Of a stretch of 64,000 bases of DNA, positions 1-8,174 are shown piece after piece (the stretch's first letter is position 1; every line of letters starts with the position of its first letter). The stretch covers positions 123,405 to 187,404 of the forward strand of contig JAVXVG010000017.1 in assembly GCA_032229975.1 (NCBI GenBank), written 5' to 3'. The translations under genes and the position numbers were made by a program. The notes beneath the pieces are model-generated. The model saw only the letters and a program-made list of their open reading frames with translations, ran no database searches and had not been told where the DNA came from. Origin of the DNA: JAIVGV01 sp032229975. Lineage in GTDB: Bacteria; Acidobacteriota; Blastocatellia; Pyrinomonadales; Pyrinomonadaceae.

Positions 1-381
1 GGACAAGCCGACCTGCGCGTGCTCTCTTCCGCAGGCGGCACGGTGACGAACACGCTCACTCTGCCCGTGACGTTGACAGGCACAACGCGCGAGTCGCCGC
101 CGGCATACACCCTCGGCGGCGGGCTGAACACGAGCCTCTCGGTGGCCCTCGGCGGTGGCCTCTCGCCCGGCAACTCCATCGATATCGAGTTCAACCTCGG
201 CGTCATGCAGCCCGGGTCGTTCCGCTTCTTCATCAACATCGAGTCTGACACGTCGAACCCTGCCGCGCCCGTCAACACGCTGTCGAAAAGCAACAACGCG
301 ACGATCAACGCGTCGGCCATCCCTACGGTGACAGTGCTGCCGATCAATAAGTCAGCCGCACCCCACCCGAAGAAGCAGTAA
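1..381 (+). CDS. C-terminal part of an exported beta-rich protein (5' truncated by window edge)
   Basis: The reading frame is open from base 1, so the visible 126 codons are only the carboxyl end of a larger protein. The segment is rich in Thr, Ser, Gly, Asn and Val with no charged helical stretch, as expected of an extracellular beta-sandwich module. It contains the stretch PGSFRFFINIES followed by a Thr/Asn-rich tail and a basic end (HPKKQ). I recall similar terminal modules with an FRFFxN motif on secreted proteins of this bacterial group, but that is from memory. The catalytic or binding part, if any, lies upstream and cannot be judged. A strong terminator follows. Confidence 0.7.
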   Translation, partial: GQADLRVLSSAGGTVTNTLTLPVTLTGTTRESPPAYTLGGGLNTSLSVALGGGLSPGNSIDIEFNLGVMQPGSFRFFINIESDTSNPAAPVNTLSKSNNATINASAIPTVTVLPINKSAAPHPKKQ

Positions 382-420
382 ACGCTTTCAGCCGCGAGGC
401 TGAGAGGGCCGACTAAACTG

Positions 421-458
421 AAGCGGCGGATCGGTTATAATCCGATCCGCCGCTTTTT
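421..458 (+). terminator. Rho-independent terminator
   Basis: A perfect 12-bp stem (423-434 pairing with 442-453, GCGGCGGATCGG and its complement) with a 7-base loop is followed directly by five T residues. It lies 40 bp after the stop of the first gene and ends that transcript. The loop contains TTATAAT, which looks like a -10 box but is better explained as loop sequence. Confidence 0.9.
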
Positions 459-495
459 CATCTTCTCCGCGCAGAGACGAACGCGACAGACAGAC

Positions 496-1188
496 ATGAA
501 TTTCATGGCCGCAACGAATCGCCAACGCCTCGCGGCAGTCCTACTGCTCTGCCTTGCTCATCCGCTCCTCGCCCGTCAGGATCAGCCGCCGCGCGAGGAG
601 GGCCAGTTTCGCCAGCCGGAACTCGTCGAGTTGACGAAGCTCGACAAGACGATCAAGCTCGACATACGTTATGCGACCGCGAACAACTTCCTCGGTCGTC
701 CCGTCTATATTTCAAAGCGCGCCTTCCTGCAAGAGCCTGCGGCGCGCTCGCTCGCACGCGCCAGTAAAAAATTGCGCGCCGCAGGCTACGGGCTCGTCGT
801 CTTCGACGGCTATCGACCGTGGTCTGTGACGAAGATTTTCTGGGATGCGACGCCCGCCGATAAAAAAGAGTTCGTCGCCGATCCGGCCAAGGGCTCGCGC
901 CACAATCGCGGCTGCGCCGTCGATCTCTCGCTCTACGATCTCAAGACCGGCCAGCAGGTGGAGATGACGGGCAGCTACGATGAGATGAGCGAACGTTCGC
1001 ACGTCGATTACAAGGGCGGCACTGCGGAGCAGCGTCGTCTGCGCGATCTGCTGCGACGCGAGATGGAGTCCGAAGGCTTTCAGGTTTACGCGCCGGAGTG
1101 GTGGCACTTCGACTACAAAGATTGGAAGCAGTATCCGATCTTAGACGTGTGCGAAATTCACGGCGCGGTGTTGTGCAGACGAAGGTAA
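496..1188 (+). CDS. ddpX: D-alanyl-D-alanine dipeptidase, VanX/DdpX family (M15D)
   Basis: This 230-residue zinc peptidase should cleave D-Ala-D-Ala in the periplasm, for cell-wall dipeptide recycling or as a food source. Visible family signatures are the SRHNRGCAVD block (zinc ligands H136 and D143), DGYRPW at 104-109 (including the conserved Arg), and the EWWHFD block (catalytic E201, zinc ligand H204). Residues 1-27 form a signal peptide ending near LLARQ, so the protein is exported, unlike the cytoplasmic VanX of resistance clusters. There is no vanH/vanA/vanR neighbour, so a housekeeping role is more likely than glycopeptide resistance. The family assignment is firm; the physiological substrate is inferred. 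Confidence 0.93.
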   Translation: MNFMAATNRQRLAAVLLLCLAHPLLARQDQPPREEGQFRQPELVELTKLDKTIKLDIRYATANNFLGRPVYISKRAFLQEPAARSLARASKKLRAAGYGLVVFDGYRPWSVTKIFWDATPADKKEFVADPAKGSRHNRGCAVDLSLYDLKTGQQVEMTGSYDEMSERSHVDYKGGTAEQRRLRDLLRREMESEGFQVYAPEWWHFDYKDWKQYPILDVCEIHGAVLCRRR

Positions 1189-1225
1189 GCGCACACTTGA
1201 TGAAGGCAGGCGCAACGTCGATGCT

Positions 1226-2404
1226 TCAATGCTGCGGCGCGAGCGGTATCTCGACGGCAAACGTGCCGCGTCGCGCATCATCGCCCGGCTCTGAGAAGCG
1301 CAGGTCGAAGAGTTGCGCGCGAGGGATCAACGTGGGAGACGCAACGGAGTTTTTTGTCGTCGCATCGTTGCGTAAATCGACGATACGCGCGAGTGGGAAG
1401 CGCGCGAAGTCGAGGAAGATGCGTGCGCGTTCATCTTCGCGCGCGAGTTGTTCGATCCTCTGCGCATCTGCGCCTTGTAGTTTCTCAAACCTCTTCAGGC
1501 CCATCGCCGCTTGCGTCGCATGATCAACAAGGCGTGCATCACCCGTCAGGCTCAACTGTAAAACGTAGTCGGCCCGATCCGTCTCACCGACGACGCGCCA
1601 GCGCGCGGGGTTGGCGAGCGAAGGCATGACCACAACTCGTCGAGTTGTCTCGTTGTTGCGCGCGGCGAGATCGGACGTGATCGCCTGTGCATCTCTGAGA
1701 GCGAGCGAGTGTGCGATAGCAAGCATGCACCAGTAAGCGGGCACGAAGGCGAGCGCAAGCGCGGGGACGAGCCTGCCGAAGCGCGCGGCGAATCTCAGGC
1801 GATGCGCGACGAAGAAGAAAATAGTTCCTGCAAGCCAGAGTGCGCGCGCGGGCGTCGGCACATCGGCACGAACAAAGACGATGACGAAGGTGAGAATGAG
1901 CGCGAGGGCCGACCATAGTACGTTGCGCCAGCGTGTCGTCGCCGTTGCGAGAAACGCCGCGCCGCCGACGACGAGCCACAGCCACGGATCGACGATGAAG
2001 GCGAGATCGCCGTAGTACCACTTCCCGCTCCACGGCAAAAACGGGCGCACGCCGTAGTTGTTCGTCCAGTCGAGTATAGGATGTGTTGCGCTCGCGACGA
2101 GCGAAGCGAGCATGAGCCCGCGCAGGCGTATGCGCGGTTGCGTGTTGCGCCAGCGCGCGATCAACTTTTCGGCCGTATAGAAGACGAGCGGGATGATGAC
2201 GGCGAGCGCGACGACGCCGACGATTGAATGCGTGATGCCGCGATGATTTTCGAGATAGAACCAGCGGCCCTTGATGGTGGCGAGAATATCCGCGTCCGGT
2301 GCGTTCGCCGCAATGATACAAACAGTCGTCGCATATGGCGACGCGCGCTCCGGCCCCGCCTTAGCCACGACGAGCCCGACGAGCGTGTGCGCCAGATTAT
2401 CCAT
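1226..2404 (-). CDS. Membrane-bound metal-dependent hydrolase, YdjM/YbcI type
   Basis: A 392-residue polytopic membrane protein. The N-terminal half carries the conserved pattern of the YdjM family (DUF457): H6 in AHTLVG, the NAPDAD acidic pair (D37, D39), the HRGITHS block (H54, H59) and later ATHPILDW. The C-terminal half, from about residue 250, is a soluble domain rich in Arg, Ala and Asp. Members are annotated as metal-dependent hydrolases, but no substrate is established. It lies downstream of the TPR gene on the same strand, separated by a heptad-repeat palindrome, and converges on the dipeptidase gene with only 37 bp between. Confidence 0.82.
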   Translation of the reverse strand: MDNLAHTLVGLVVAKAGPERASPYATTVCIIAANAPDADILATIKGRWFYLENHRGITHSIVGVVALAVIIPLVFYTAEKLIARWRNTQPRIRLRGLMLASLVASATHPILDWTNNYGVRPFLPWSGKWYYGDLAFIVDPWLWLVVGGAAFLATATTRWRNVLWSALALILTFVIVFVRADVPTPARALWLAGTIFFFVAHRLRFAARFGRLVPALALAFVPAYWCMLAIAHSLALRDAQAITSDLAARNNETTRRVVVMPSLANPARWRVVGETDRADYVLQLSLTGDARLVDHATQAAMGLKRFEKLQGADAQRIEQLAREDERARIFLDFARFPLARIVDLRNDATTKNSVASPTLIPRAQLFDLRFSEPGDDARRGTFAVEIPLAPQH

Positions 2405-2414
2405 GAAGGAATAG

Positions 2415-2467
2415 ATCAGAGGCTAGAGGTTAGACAAATCAGCTCTTCACTGATCTCTAACCTCTGC
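2415..2467. repeat. Heptad palindrome, family E (GAGGTTA)
   Basis: The left arm has two to three degenerate copies of the heptamer GAGGCTA/GAGGTTA. A short core (CAAATCAGCTCTTCACTGAT) follows, then the inverted arm TCTCTAACCTCTG. It fills the gap between two minus-strand genes and abuts the stop codon of the upstream TPR gene. Confidence 0.85.
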
Positions 2468-2469
2468 TT

Positions 2470-3294
2470 TTACGATGCAAGGTCTCTGGGCGGTTCGGGC
2501 GGGAGTTTGGAGTGTCGATCCGGATCGAGTTGTTGGAGTTTCGTATCGGCTTCGCGCGCGGCTGACGATGACGGGATGGGCTTGCCGTCTTTGCCCTTCG
2601 CCTCGCGCGCGGCTTTAACGATCTGGAAGAGAATGTCCGCCGCCTCGTTCTTCTTGCCCTGCTTCTCAAGAACGCTAGCCAGTCGGAAGTTGGCGGTGTC
2701 AACCGGAATGACGACGTTGTCGTGCGCGGAGGCGAGGTCTTTGTAGAGCGCGGCTGCCGCGTCGTACTGGCCGTCGTTCTCCTCAGCCTGTGCGAGCGCG
2801 AACTTGGCCCACGCGGAGACTTCACGATCACTGTTCTTCGCGAGCGCATCGAGTTCGCTCAGGCCCTTCGGACGATCAACCGCGAGCAGGTTCGCGGCTT
2901 TGAAATAGTTCGCCTGCGAACGATAAGGATCGCCGTACTTGTCCGCGACCTTCTGAAACTCATCTGCCGCGCGTTGCGCACGCTCTCGCTCGGACGAGAA
3001 GGTTTGCGCGCCGGGCTTCGTCGGCGAGTCCGGCGACTGCGCGCCTGCGACGGGTGAATCGGCGATCTCGATAGCGCGTGCGAGGGCCTGCCGCGCTTCG
3101 TTCGCTTTGCTCTCGCGCCAACTCATGAACGCATAGACGAGCACGGCGGCGAGAATGAGCCCGCCGAGACCGTAGAGGATGGCCTTGCCGCGTCCTTCGA
3201 GCCGGTCGCCGAGTTGTTCAAACAAGCCGAGGGTCTTCTCGCGCAAGGGATCGCGCCTGACTTCGCGCGCGTGTTTTTTGCCGTGTCGTGCCAC
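2470..3294 (-). CDS. Tetratricopeptide-repeat membrane-anchored protein (YfgM-like)
   Basis: A 274-residue protein with a basic cytoplasmic N-terminus (residues 1-37), one transmembrane helix at about 38-57, then a periplasmic or extracytoplasmic helical region with TPR-like patterns (for example YRSQANYFKAANLL and SAWAKFALAQAEENDGQYDAAAALYKDLA). The layout matches YfgM-like proteins: a single TM anchor followed by TPRs that bind other envelope proteins. A low-complexity insert, AGAQSPDSPTKPG, sits near residue 83. The C-terminus is a charged tail. The partner is unknown. The upstream gap is divergent with the ECF sigma gene. Confidence 0.8.
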   Translation of the reverse strand: MARHGKKHAREVRRDPLREKTLGLFEQLGDRLEGRGKAILYGLGGLILAAVLVYAFMSWRESKANEARQALARAIEIADSPVAGAQSPDSPTKPGAQTFSSERERAQRAADEFQKVADKYGDPYRSQANYFKAANLLAVDRPKGLSELDALAKNSDREVSAWAKFALAQAEENDGQYDAAAALYKDLASAHDNVVIPVDTANFRLASVLEKQGKKNEAADILFQIVKAAREAKGKDGKPIPSSSAAREADTKLQQLDPDRHSKLPPEPPRDLAS

Positions 3295-3532
3295 CTTATT
3301 TTCTCTCGCAACATCGCACAGGTGTGCGCGTTCTATTTATGTGATGTGATCCCAAGCGGGTCACTCTAACGACCGCCGAGAGGCATTGTCAAGCAAACGT
3401 GCAGATCGTGAGATGCAGGCGTGAGTCGGTCGAAAAGATAGCGATTGATCGTTTACCAATCGAGTGTTAGCCTCGCGCCGAAAGCGAATCGCAAGCTAAC
3501 GTGATCGTTCGCGGGTCTGGAAAAAACTTTAT

Positions 3533-3561
3533 GGAACAGTCGGCGCGGGCGCGGTGTCTAA
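3533..3561 (+). promoter_or_regulatory. Candidate ECF-type promoter of the sigma gene
   Basis: GGAACA (3533-3538) and GTCTAA (3556-3561) are separated by 17 bp, close to the GGAAC-N16/17-TCTAA form recognised by RpoE-like sigma factors. It lies in front of the ECF sigma gene, so autoregulation is a reasonable inference. It also argues against the most upstream in-frame start (GTG at 3554), which would lie inside the promoter. Confidence 0.5.
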
Positions 3562-3667
3562 GTTGTCGTCTCTACGAAGAGCGACGCGCGCGTGCGTTGT
3601 CGCCGAGAGCCGCCGGAGGACGTTCGTGAGCTTCGGGGAACCAATCGCCTTGCGGGCGGATGTGGAG

Positions 3668-4288
3668 ATGGAGGCCGCCGCCGCGTCGCCGCGCGAGGGC
3701 GCGAGGGCCTCTGCCGAGACACAGTTCCTTGAACTCTTGCGAGCGGGCGATGCGGCCACCTTCAATCGCTTCGTCGAAGATCGCACGGCGGGCGTTTACG
3801 CGCTGCTCTATCGGCTGACGGAAGACGCGGAAGAGGCGCGCGATCTAACGCAGGAGACTTTCCTGCAAGCCTTTCGCTCCATCGCGCATTTTCGCGGCGA
3901 CGCAGACCTGCGCACGTGGCTCTATCGCATCGCCGTCAATCAGGCGCGCAACCGTTGGCGTTGGTGGCGACGAAGAAGACGCGGCTCGACCGTCTCGCTC
4001 GACGAACCCGCCGCGCGCGACTCGGAACAGACGCTCGCCGCGCGATTGAGAGACGACGCTGCGCGCGACCCCGAACGCGAGACACTCGCGCACGAACGCG
4101 AAGGATTGATCGTCGCCGCGCTTGCCACGCTGGCGCGGCCCTATCGCGAGGCAGTCGTGCTCAGAGACATCGAGGGCCTGAGCTATGAAGAAGTCGCGGC
4201 GGCTCTTGAGATCAGCATCGGCACTGTCAAGTCCAGACTCTCGCGCGGACGCACGGAGCTGCGGCGCAGGCTCGAAGGGATTATTTGA
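3668..4288 (+). CDS. RNA polymerase ECF sigma factor (sigma-70 family)
   Basis: A sigma factor of 206 residues if started at the ATG at 3668. Region 2 includes the DAEEARDLTQETFLQAFRS helix and the LRTWLYRIAVNQARNRW recognition segment. Region 4 carries LARPYREAVVLRDIEGLSYEE followed by the helix-turn-helix IGTVKSRLSRGR. A stretch of Trp and Arg (RWRWWRRRRR) links the two. Regions 1 and 3 are absent, as in ECF factors. In-frame starts exist upstream at 3554 and 3626; 3668 is preferred because the candidate autoregulatory promoter lies at 3533-3561. A zf-HC2 anti-sigma gene follows after an unusually structured 460-bp gap. Confidence 0.92.
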   Translation: MEAAAASPREGARASAETQFLELLRAGDAATFNRFVEDRTAGVYALLYRLTEDAEEARDLTQETFLQAFRSIAHFRGDADLRTWLYRIAVNQARNRWRWWRRRRRGSTVSLDEPAARDSEQTLAARLRDDAARDPERETLAHEREGLIVAALATLARPYREAVVLRDIEGLSYEEVAAALEISIGTVKSRLSRGRTELRRRLEGII

Positions 4289-4292
4289 TGAA

Positions 4293-4401
4293 GCAATCAG
4301 CACTCAGCCGCCGACGATTAGCTAAACCGGTTGACGCCGATCTAACGAGTTGAAGATCGAAAGGGAGTTTCGATTCTGCTGAATGCTGTGTGCTGAATGC
4401 T
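4293..4401. repeat. Heptad palindrome, family C (CAGCATT), degenerate
   Basis: Left arm CAATCAGCACTCAGCC and inverted right arm CTGAATGCTGTGTGCTGAA enclose a long core of about 65 bp with its own partial pairings (GATCGAAAGGG near TTTCGATT). The left arm begins three bases after the sigma-factor stop codon. It is more decayed than other family C elements. Confidence 0.65.
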
Positions 4402-4415
4402 ACTTGCTCTTTGAT

Positions 4416-4666
4416 AGCGGATGGTTGACCGGCCCCGGCTTGAACCGAACAACCCTGAAAGTGCCAGTGGGTCGGGTGGGACGGCGCGCATGTCGTCGCA
4501 TCAATGTGTGGATCGAACAGAGAGTCTCGACGCGGTTTTGAAAACGAGCCAGCAACACTTGTTTTTATTCGCCGCTCGCGATCCGGTTCGATCAACATCA
4601 TCGTCGCTAGCGTGCGCGCACGCCTCTCCGAGGGACGGGGCAGCCGGGGCCGATCAGCCATCCGCT
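4416..4666. repeat. ~250-bp imperfect long hairpin between sigma and anti-sigma genes
   Basis: The ends form an inverted repeat of 25 bp with two mismatches (4416-4440 against 4642-4666). Pairing appears to continue inward with interruptions: GCGCGCATGTCGTCGC on the left against a GCGCGCACGCTAGCGA complement on the right, then CAATGTGTGGATCGAAC against GTTCGATCAACAT. No convincing coding frame crosses it on either strand. It could be a decayed MITE-like element, or a structured RNA or attenuator separating the sigma and anti-sigma genes. Confidence 0.7.
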
Positions 4667-4672
4667 AGAAAG

Positions 4673-4734
4673 CAGAGGCTAGAGGTTAGAGGTCAGTCGA
4701 ATTGTTTTCACTAACCTCTGATCTCTAACCTCTG
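4673..4734. repeat. Heptad palindrome, family E (GAGGTTA)
   Basis: The left arm has three heptamers, GAGGCTA, GAGGTTA and GAGGTCA. The core TCGAATTGTTTTCACTA leads to the inverted arm CCTCTGATCTCTAACCTCTG. It lies just upstream of the anti-sigma gene and may overlap its leader. Confidence 0.85.
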
Positions 4735-4747
4735 AACTTATGAAATT

Positions 4748-5470
4748 ATGAATTGCGAGGAGACACAGAAAAGTTTTACGCCGTATCTCGACGACGCGCT
4801 CGTCGCGGAGGCGTGCGAGTCTGTGGAGTCGCATCTTGAGTCGTGCCCCTTCTGCCGGCAACGACTCGCGGAGATGCGCGCCATGTTGCGCGGGCTGGCG
4901 AACCTGAGTCGCCCCGCCGCGCCCGCCGATCTCGCGCTTGCGATCACGGATGCAATTTTGATCGAGCGCGCTGCGCGTGTGCAGCAGCCGTGGATTCCCG
5001 TATGGCTAAGGGCCCTTCGCTGGATCGAGCCGCGCGTGATGCCATACACGGTCGGCGCGCTCACTTCGACGCTGCTCTTCTTCATGCTCATCAACGCGCT
5101 GCGTCCGCATATGCGCCTGCTGCACGATCTGGCCCTGGCGGTGCGCGAAGAGCCTGCGGCGAGCGCCGTGCCCGCGCCTTACAGCAGCGAGTCGCCGAGT
5201 CTGAACCCTTCGGGCGATCTGCTGCGCGTGATGACCGACTCGTCGCGCGGCGATGATGACATCACGATCATCGCGAACGTCTTCAGCAACGGCAGCGCGT
5301 CGCTCGAAGAGGTGATGCAATCGCCGCGCGACCACCACACGCTCGCGCGGATCGAAGATGCGCTGCGCCGCACGCCCGCCTTCGTCCCCGCCTCGCTCGA
5401 CCGCCGCCCGCAAACGATGCGCGTCGTCCTCTCGCTCTCGAAGGTCAACGTGAGCGAGCACAGCTATTGA
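4748..5470 (+). CDS. Zf-HC2-type anti-sigma factor, single-pass membrane protein
   Basis: A 240-residue protein. The N-terminus has the zinc-binding anti-sigma pattern with C3, H29, C33 and C36 (SHLESCPFC), which binds and holds an ECF sigma factor. One transmembrane helix lies at about 98-118, followed by an extracytoplasmic Ser/Asp-rich sensor region of about 120 residues. Its position downstream of the ECF sigma gene makes that factor the likely partner. Unusually, the two genes are not coupled but separated by 459 bp of repeats and a long hairpin, so separate expression is possible. Confidence 0.85.
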   Translation: MNCEETQKSFTPYLDDALVAEACESVESHLESCPFCRQRLAEMRAMLRGLANLSRPAAPADLALAITDAILIERAARVQQPWIPVWLRALRWIEPRVMPYTVGALTSTLLFFMLINALRPHMRLLHDLALAVREEPAASAVPAPYSSESPSLNPSGDLLRVMTDSSRGDDDITIIANVFSNGSASLEEVMQSPRDHHTLARIEDALRRTPAFVPASLDRRPQTMRVVLSLSKVNVSEHSY

Positions 5471-5561
5471 AAGAGACACGCGAGCCGCACGATAACTGAC
5501 GCGTGCGATGACTGACGCGCATGACGACTGAACTGCGCTCACGCGTCGCTCTGATTCGGAA

Positions 5562-6013
5562 ATGAGCGACAAACAGAGAAGGCATTTCGAGCGTCTAACG
5601 AGAGTTGAGAGCTACGGCGAGGCTCACGCTGCGGATTTTCCTGAAACGAGCAAGGGCGGACAGGCTCTCGCGCGTCTCAGAGAGTTGATCGCGCACGACA
5701 CTCTGCGCGCGACGACACAGCGCGCGCGGCAGCAGGCGACGGGCAGCCGCTCCGACGGGCGCAAAGACCTGCGCGCACAACTCGTCGCCATCGCCAAAAC
5801 AGCCGAGACCATCGGACTCGACCACCGGAAGTGAAAGACGCATTCGCGCGACCGCGCACGAATGTCAACGACCAGACGTTGCTGAGCATCGCGCGCAGTT
5901 TCGCGGCAGATGCTGCCCCGTTCAGTGCGCGCTTCATCGAGTATGACTTGCCCGCGAACTTCCTCACGCGGCTCAGTGCCAGCATTGAGAATTTCCAGCA
6001 AGCCTATCGCTAA
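5562..6013 (+). pseudogene. Frameshifted conserved hypothetical gene (two overlapping halves)
   Basis: Two frames overlap by four bases: 5562-5834 (90 codons, starting MSDKQRRHFERLTRV) and 5831-6013 (ending ENFQQAYR). Read with a single-base shift near 5820-5834, the junction becomes GLDHPEVKDAFARPRTN, which looks like one continuous protein. From memory, the halves match the first two thirds of a single-chain protein family of about 200 residues and unknown function in this bacterial group. The C-terminal third is missing here. This indicates an indel plus a premature end, a sequencing error, or a true split gene. Helical, charged, no signal peptide. Confidence 0.6.
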
Positions 6014-6018
6014 AAAAA

Positions 6019-6059
6019 AGAGGCTCAGACTTTTTCGTCACGAAAAAGTCTGAGCCTCT
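6019..6059. terminator. Bidirectional Rho-independent terminator
   Basis: A perfect 19-bp stem (6019-6037 with 6041-6059, containing GGCTCAGACTTTTTCG) with a 3-base loop lies between convergent genes. On the minus strand it is followed by a run of seven T, so it serves mainly the S46 peptidase transcript. Confidence 0.93.
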
Positions 6060-6093
6060 CTCCTTAATAAGCCTTCGGGCTCAAACCTTGTTC

Positions 6094-8172
6094 TCAATGC
6101 CCTGTCAGTTCATCCGCGAGCTTTCCCGCGTCGTACATCTTTCTCAACGCCTCGATGATCGCAGCCGAGTGGACGGCGACGGCGCGCGAGCCTTCGGCGT
6201 CGTCAACGTACCAGTAGCGATTGGGCAGCTTCTGAATGTTGCTGTCGAAATTCAAGCCTACGATCTCCGCGTCGCGGTTGATGACGGGGCTGCCGGAATT
6301 GCCGCCGATGGTGTCTGCGGTATAGACGAAGTTGAACGGCGTCGAGAGATCGATCTTCTGCTTCCCTTCCTTCCAACGTTCGGGCAGGTTGAAGGGCGGC
6401 CGCTCGTCGAAGCCGCGCGCGCGTTCATAGAGACCGTAGAAGGTCGTCTTGTAAGGCACGAGCGTCGTGTCTTCTTCATAGCCGACGACGCGCCCGTAAG
6501 AGATGCGCGGCGTAAACGTCGCATCCGGGTAAACCGACTTTCCATAGACGGCGAAGCGCGCCTCTGCGATCCTCTGGCCCGCGCTCGCCTCGACGCTCAA
6601 GATGTGCTGCTCGTTCCACGCGCGCAACTCTCGATAGATCGGCTCGACGCGACGCGCCAGCGCGACCAGAGGATCATTAGATTTCGCGATTGCGTCCGTC
6701 CCGCCTTCGATCAAAGATTTACGAAACGCAACGTCCGAGAGCTTCGTGCCCATGACTACTCTGTGGGCCACCTCTGATGGCGTCCCACCTTCGAGCGCGG
6801 CACGGACGAACGGATCATTTGCGCCCAGAGTCTTCTGCGCCTCTTCAAACCACGCGGCGAGGATCGCCTCTTCCATCTCCGTGTAGATAGGCGCGGGTGA
6901 GAGCAGCGTCAGCTTCAAAGATTCGAGACGGCTCTCGCGAAACTCGTCCAAGCGTTGACCGTTCGGCTTCGCCGTCTCCGCAGCATAGCGCACGAGCTGC
7001 GACGCAATCGTGCCGAGTCGCGAAGGCGTGAGCACAGTGAACGCGATGCGCTTCGACATCGCAGGCAGATCACGATAAGCCGCCGCGATCTCGTCCCAAG
7101 CAGGCGCGTACTTTTGTCGCAGCTCCGGTCGTCGCGCGATCTCCGCGAGCAACTGTCGCTCATCATCCTCTTTGCGCGCGAACATTCGCGCGTTATTCAG
7201 GCCCTCCTCCTGCCCCGTGAGCCGCTTGATGGAATTTTCCAGCCCGCGTCGCGACGTTTGCGCACGACGCGCTTGCTCCTCGCTCTGCTTCGCGTAACGC
7301 GCGAGCGCATCGCGTCTGGAAGTCCAGACCTGCATCTGCAACGGATTTCCTACGTCGCGCTGATATTTCAACTGTGCGACGGTCAACATACGGTTTGTCG
7401 ATCCGGGATTCCCCGGCGCGAGGACGAACTCGCCGTCAACAGGGCCAGACTTCGACCACTTGAAATAATGCTCGGTGTGGATCGGCTTGTCGTTCTCGTA
7501 AACACGGAAGAAAGCGAAGTCGAGGTTGTAGCGCGGGTAAGTGAAGTTGTCATAGTCGCCGCCAAAGAAAGCGATCTGCTCTTCGGGGGCCATCACGAGG
7601 CGTATGTCAGTATATTTTTTGTAGCGATAGAGCCAATACTCGCCGCCGCTATAGAGTGTGACGACATCGCTGCGCAAGCCCGTCTTCTCGTTCGACTCGC
7701 GCTCGATTGCCGCCGCCTCGCTCTTGCGCTGCTCGTTCGCCTGCGCGTCGGTCGAACCCATCTTGATCGCAGACTGCACGCGCCGCGTCACATCCTCGTA
7801 AGAGACGAGCACGTTGATCTCTAGGTCTGGACACTTCAACTCTTCCGTCTGCGTGCGCGCGTAGAACCCCTGCTTCGTGTAGTCGTGCTCCTTCGTCGAG
7901 ACTTTCGAGAGCTGGCCCGAAGCGACGTGCTGGTTCGTCATCAACAGTCCATCGGGCGAGACGAACGAGCCGGACCCGCCGTCATTCAGACGCACCGACG
8001 CGAGCCGCACGTGTTCGAGCCACGCCACCGTCGGCTCGAAGTTGTAACGCTCCCTCCACTCTTTGAGCGGCGGGTTGTCAAACGTCCACATCCCTTCGTC
8101 GGCACGCGCGCAAGGCACGACTTGAAGAAGGAAGACGAGCGCGAGCAGGCAGCAGGTGATCTTTCTCATCAT
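6094..8172 (-). CDS. S46 family dipeptidyl-peptidase (DPP7/DPP11 type)
   Basis: A 692-residue exported serine peptidase that should release dipeptides from the N-terminus of oligopeptides in the periplasm. A signal peptide (residues 1-24) ends near ARADEG. The catalytic His is H82 in the LLMTNQHVA block and the nucleophile is S626 in GGNSGSPV. Length is typical for the family. Eighteen residues after the nucleophile, where DPP7 has Gly and DPP11 has Arg (the S1 specificity residue), this protein has S644 in FDSN, so its preference is not predictable. The gene starts two bases after the brnA stop codon and may be cotranscribed with the toxin-antitoxin pair. Confidence 0.93.
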   Translation of the reverse strand: MMRKITCCLLALVFLLQVVPCARADEGMWTFDNPPLKEWRERYNFEPTVAWLEHVRLASVRLNDGGSGSFVSPDGLLMTNQHVASGQLSKVSTKEHDYTKQGFYARTQTEELKCPDLEINVLVSYEDVTRRVQSAIKMGSTDAQANEQRKSEAAAIERESNEKTGLRSDVVTLYSGGEYWLYRYKKYTDIRLVMAPEEQIAFFGGDYDNFTYPRYNLDFAFFRVYENDKPIHTEHYFKWSKSGPVDGEFVLAPGNPGSTNRMLTVAQLKYQRDVGNPLQMQVWTSRRDALARYAKQSEEQARRAQTSRRGLENSIKRLTGQEEGLNNARMFARKEDDERQLLAEIARRPELRQKYAPAWDEIAAAYRDLPAMSKRIAFTVLTPSRLGTIASQLVRYAAETAKPNGQRLDEFRESRLESLKLTLLSPAPIYTEMEEAILAAWFEEAQKTLGANDPFVRAALEGGTPSEVAHRVVMGTKLSDVAFRKSLIEGGTDAIAKSNDPLVALARRVEPIYRELRAWNEQHILSVEASAGQRIAEARFAVYGKSVYPDATFTPRISYGRVVGYEEDTTLVPYKTTFYGLYERARGFDERPPFNLPERWKEGKQKIDLSTPFNFVYTADTIGGNSGSPVINRDAEIVGLNFDSNIQKLPNRYWYVDDAEGSRAVAVHSAAIIEALRKMYDAGKLADELTGH

Positions 8173-8174
8173 CT

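Noticed and set aside
435..441. TTATAAT as a -10 box
   Set aside because: It is the loop of a strong terminator with no -35 at a suitable distance.
496..1188. Glycopeptide resistance (vanX) locus
   Set aside because: No ligase, dehydrogenase or two-component genes nearby, and the enzyme has a signal peptide.
4416..4666. tRNA or known riboswitch
   Set aside because: No cloverleaf, no CCA or T-arm, and no riboswitch core recognised; only a long hairpin is visible.
4421..4714. A 97-codon frame between the sigma and anti-sigma genes
   Set aside because: It runs through the long hairpin and into a heptad array; its composition and opposite-strand mirror frame indicate structure rather than protein.
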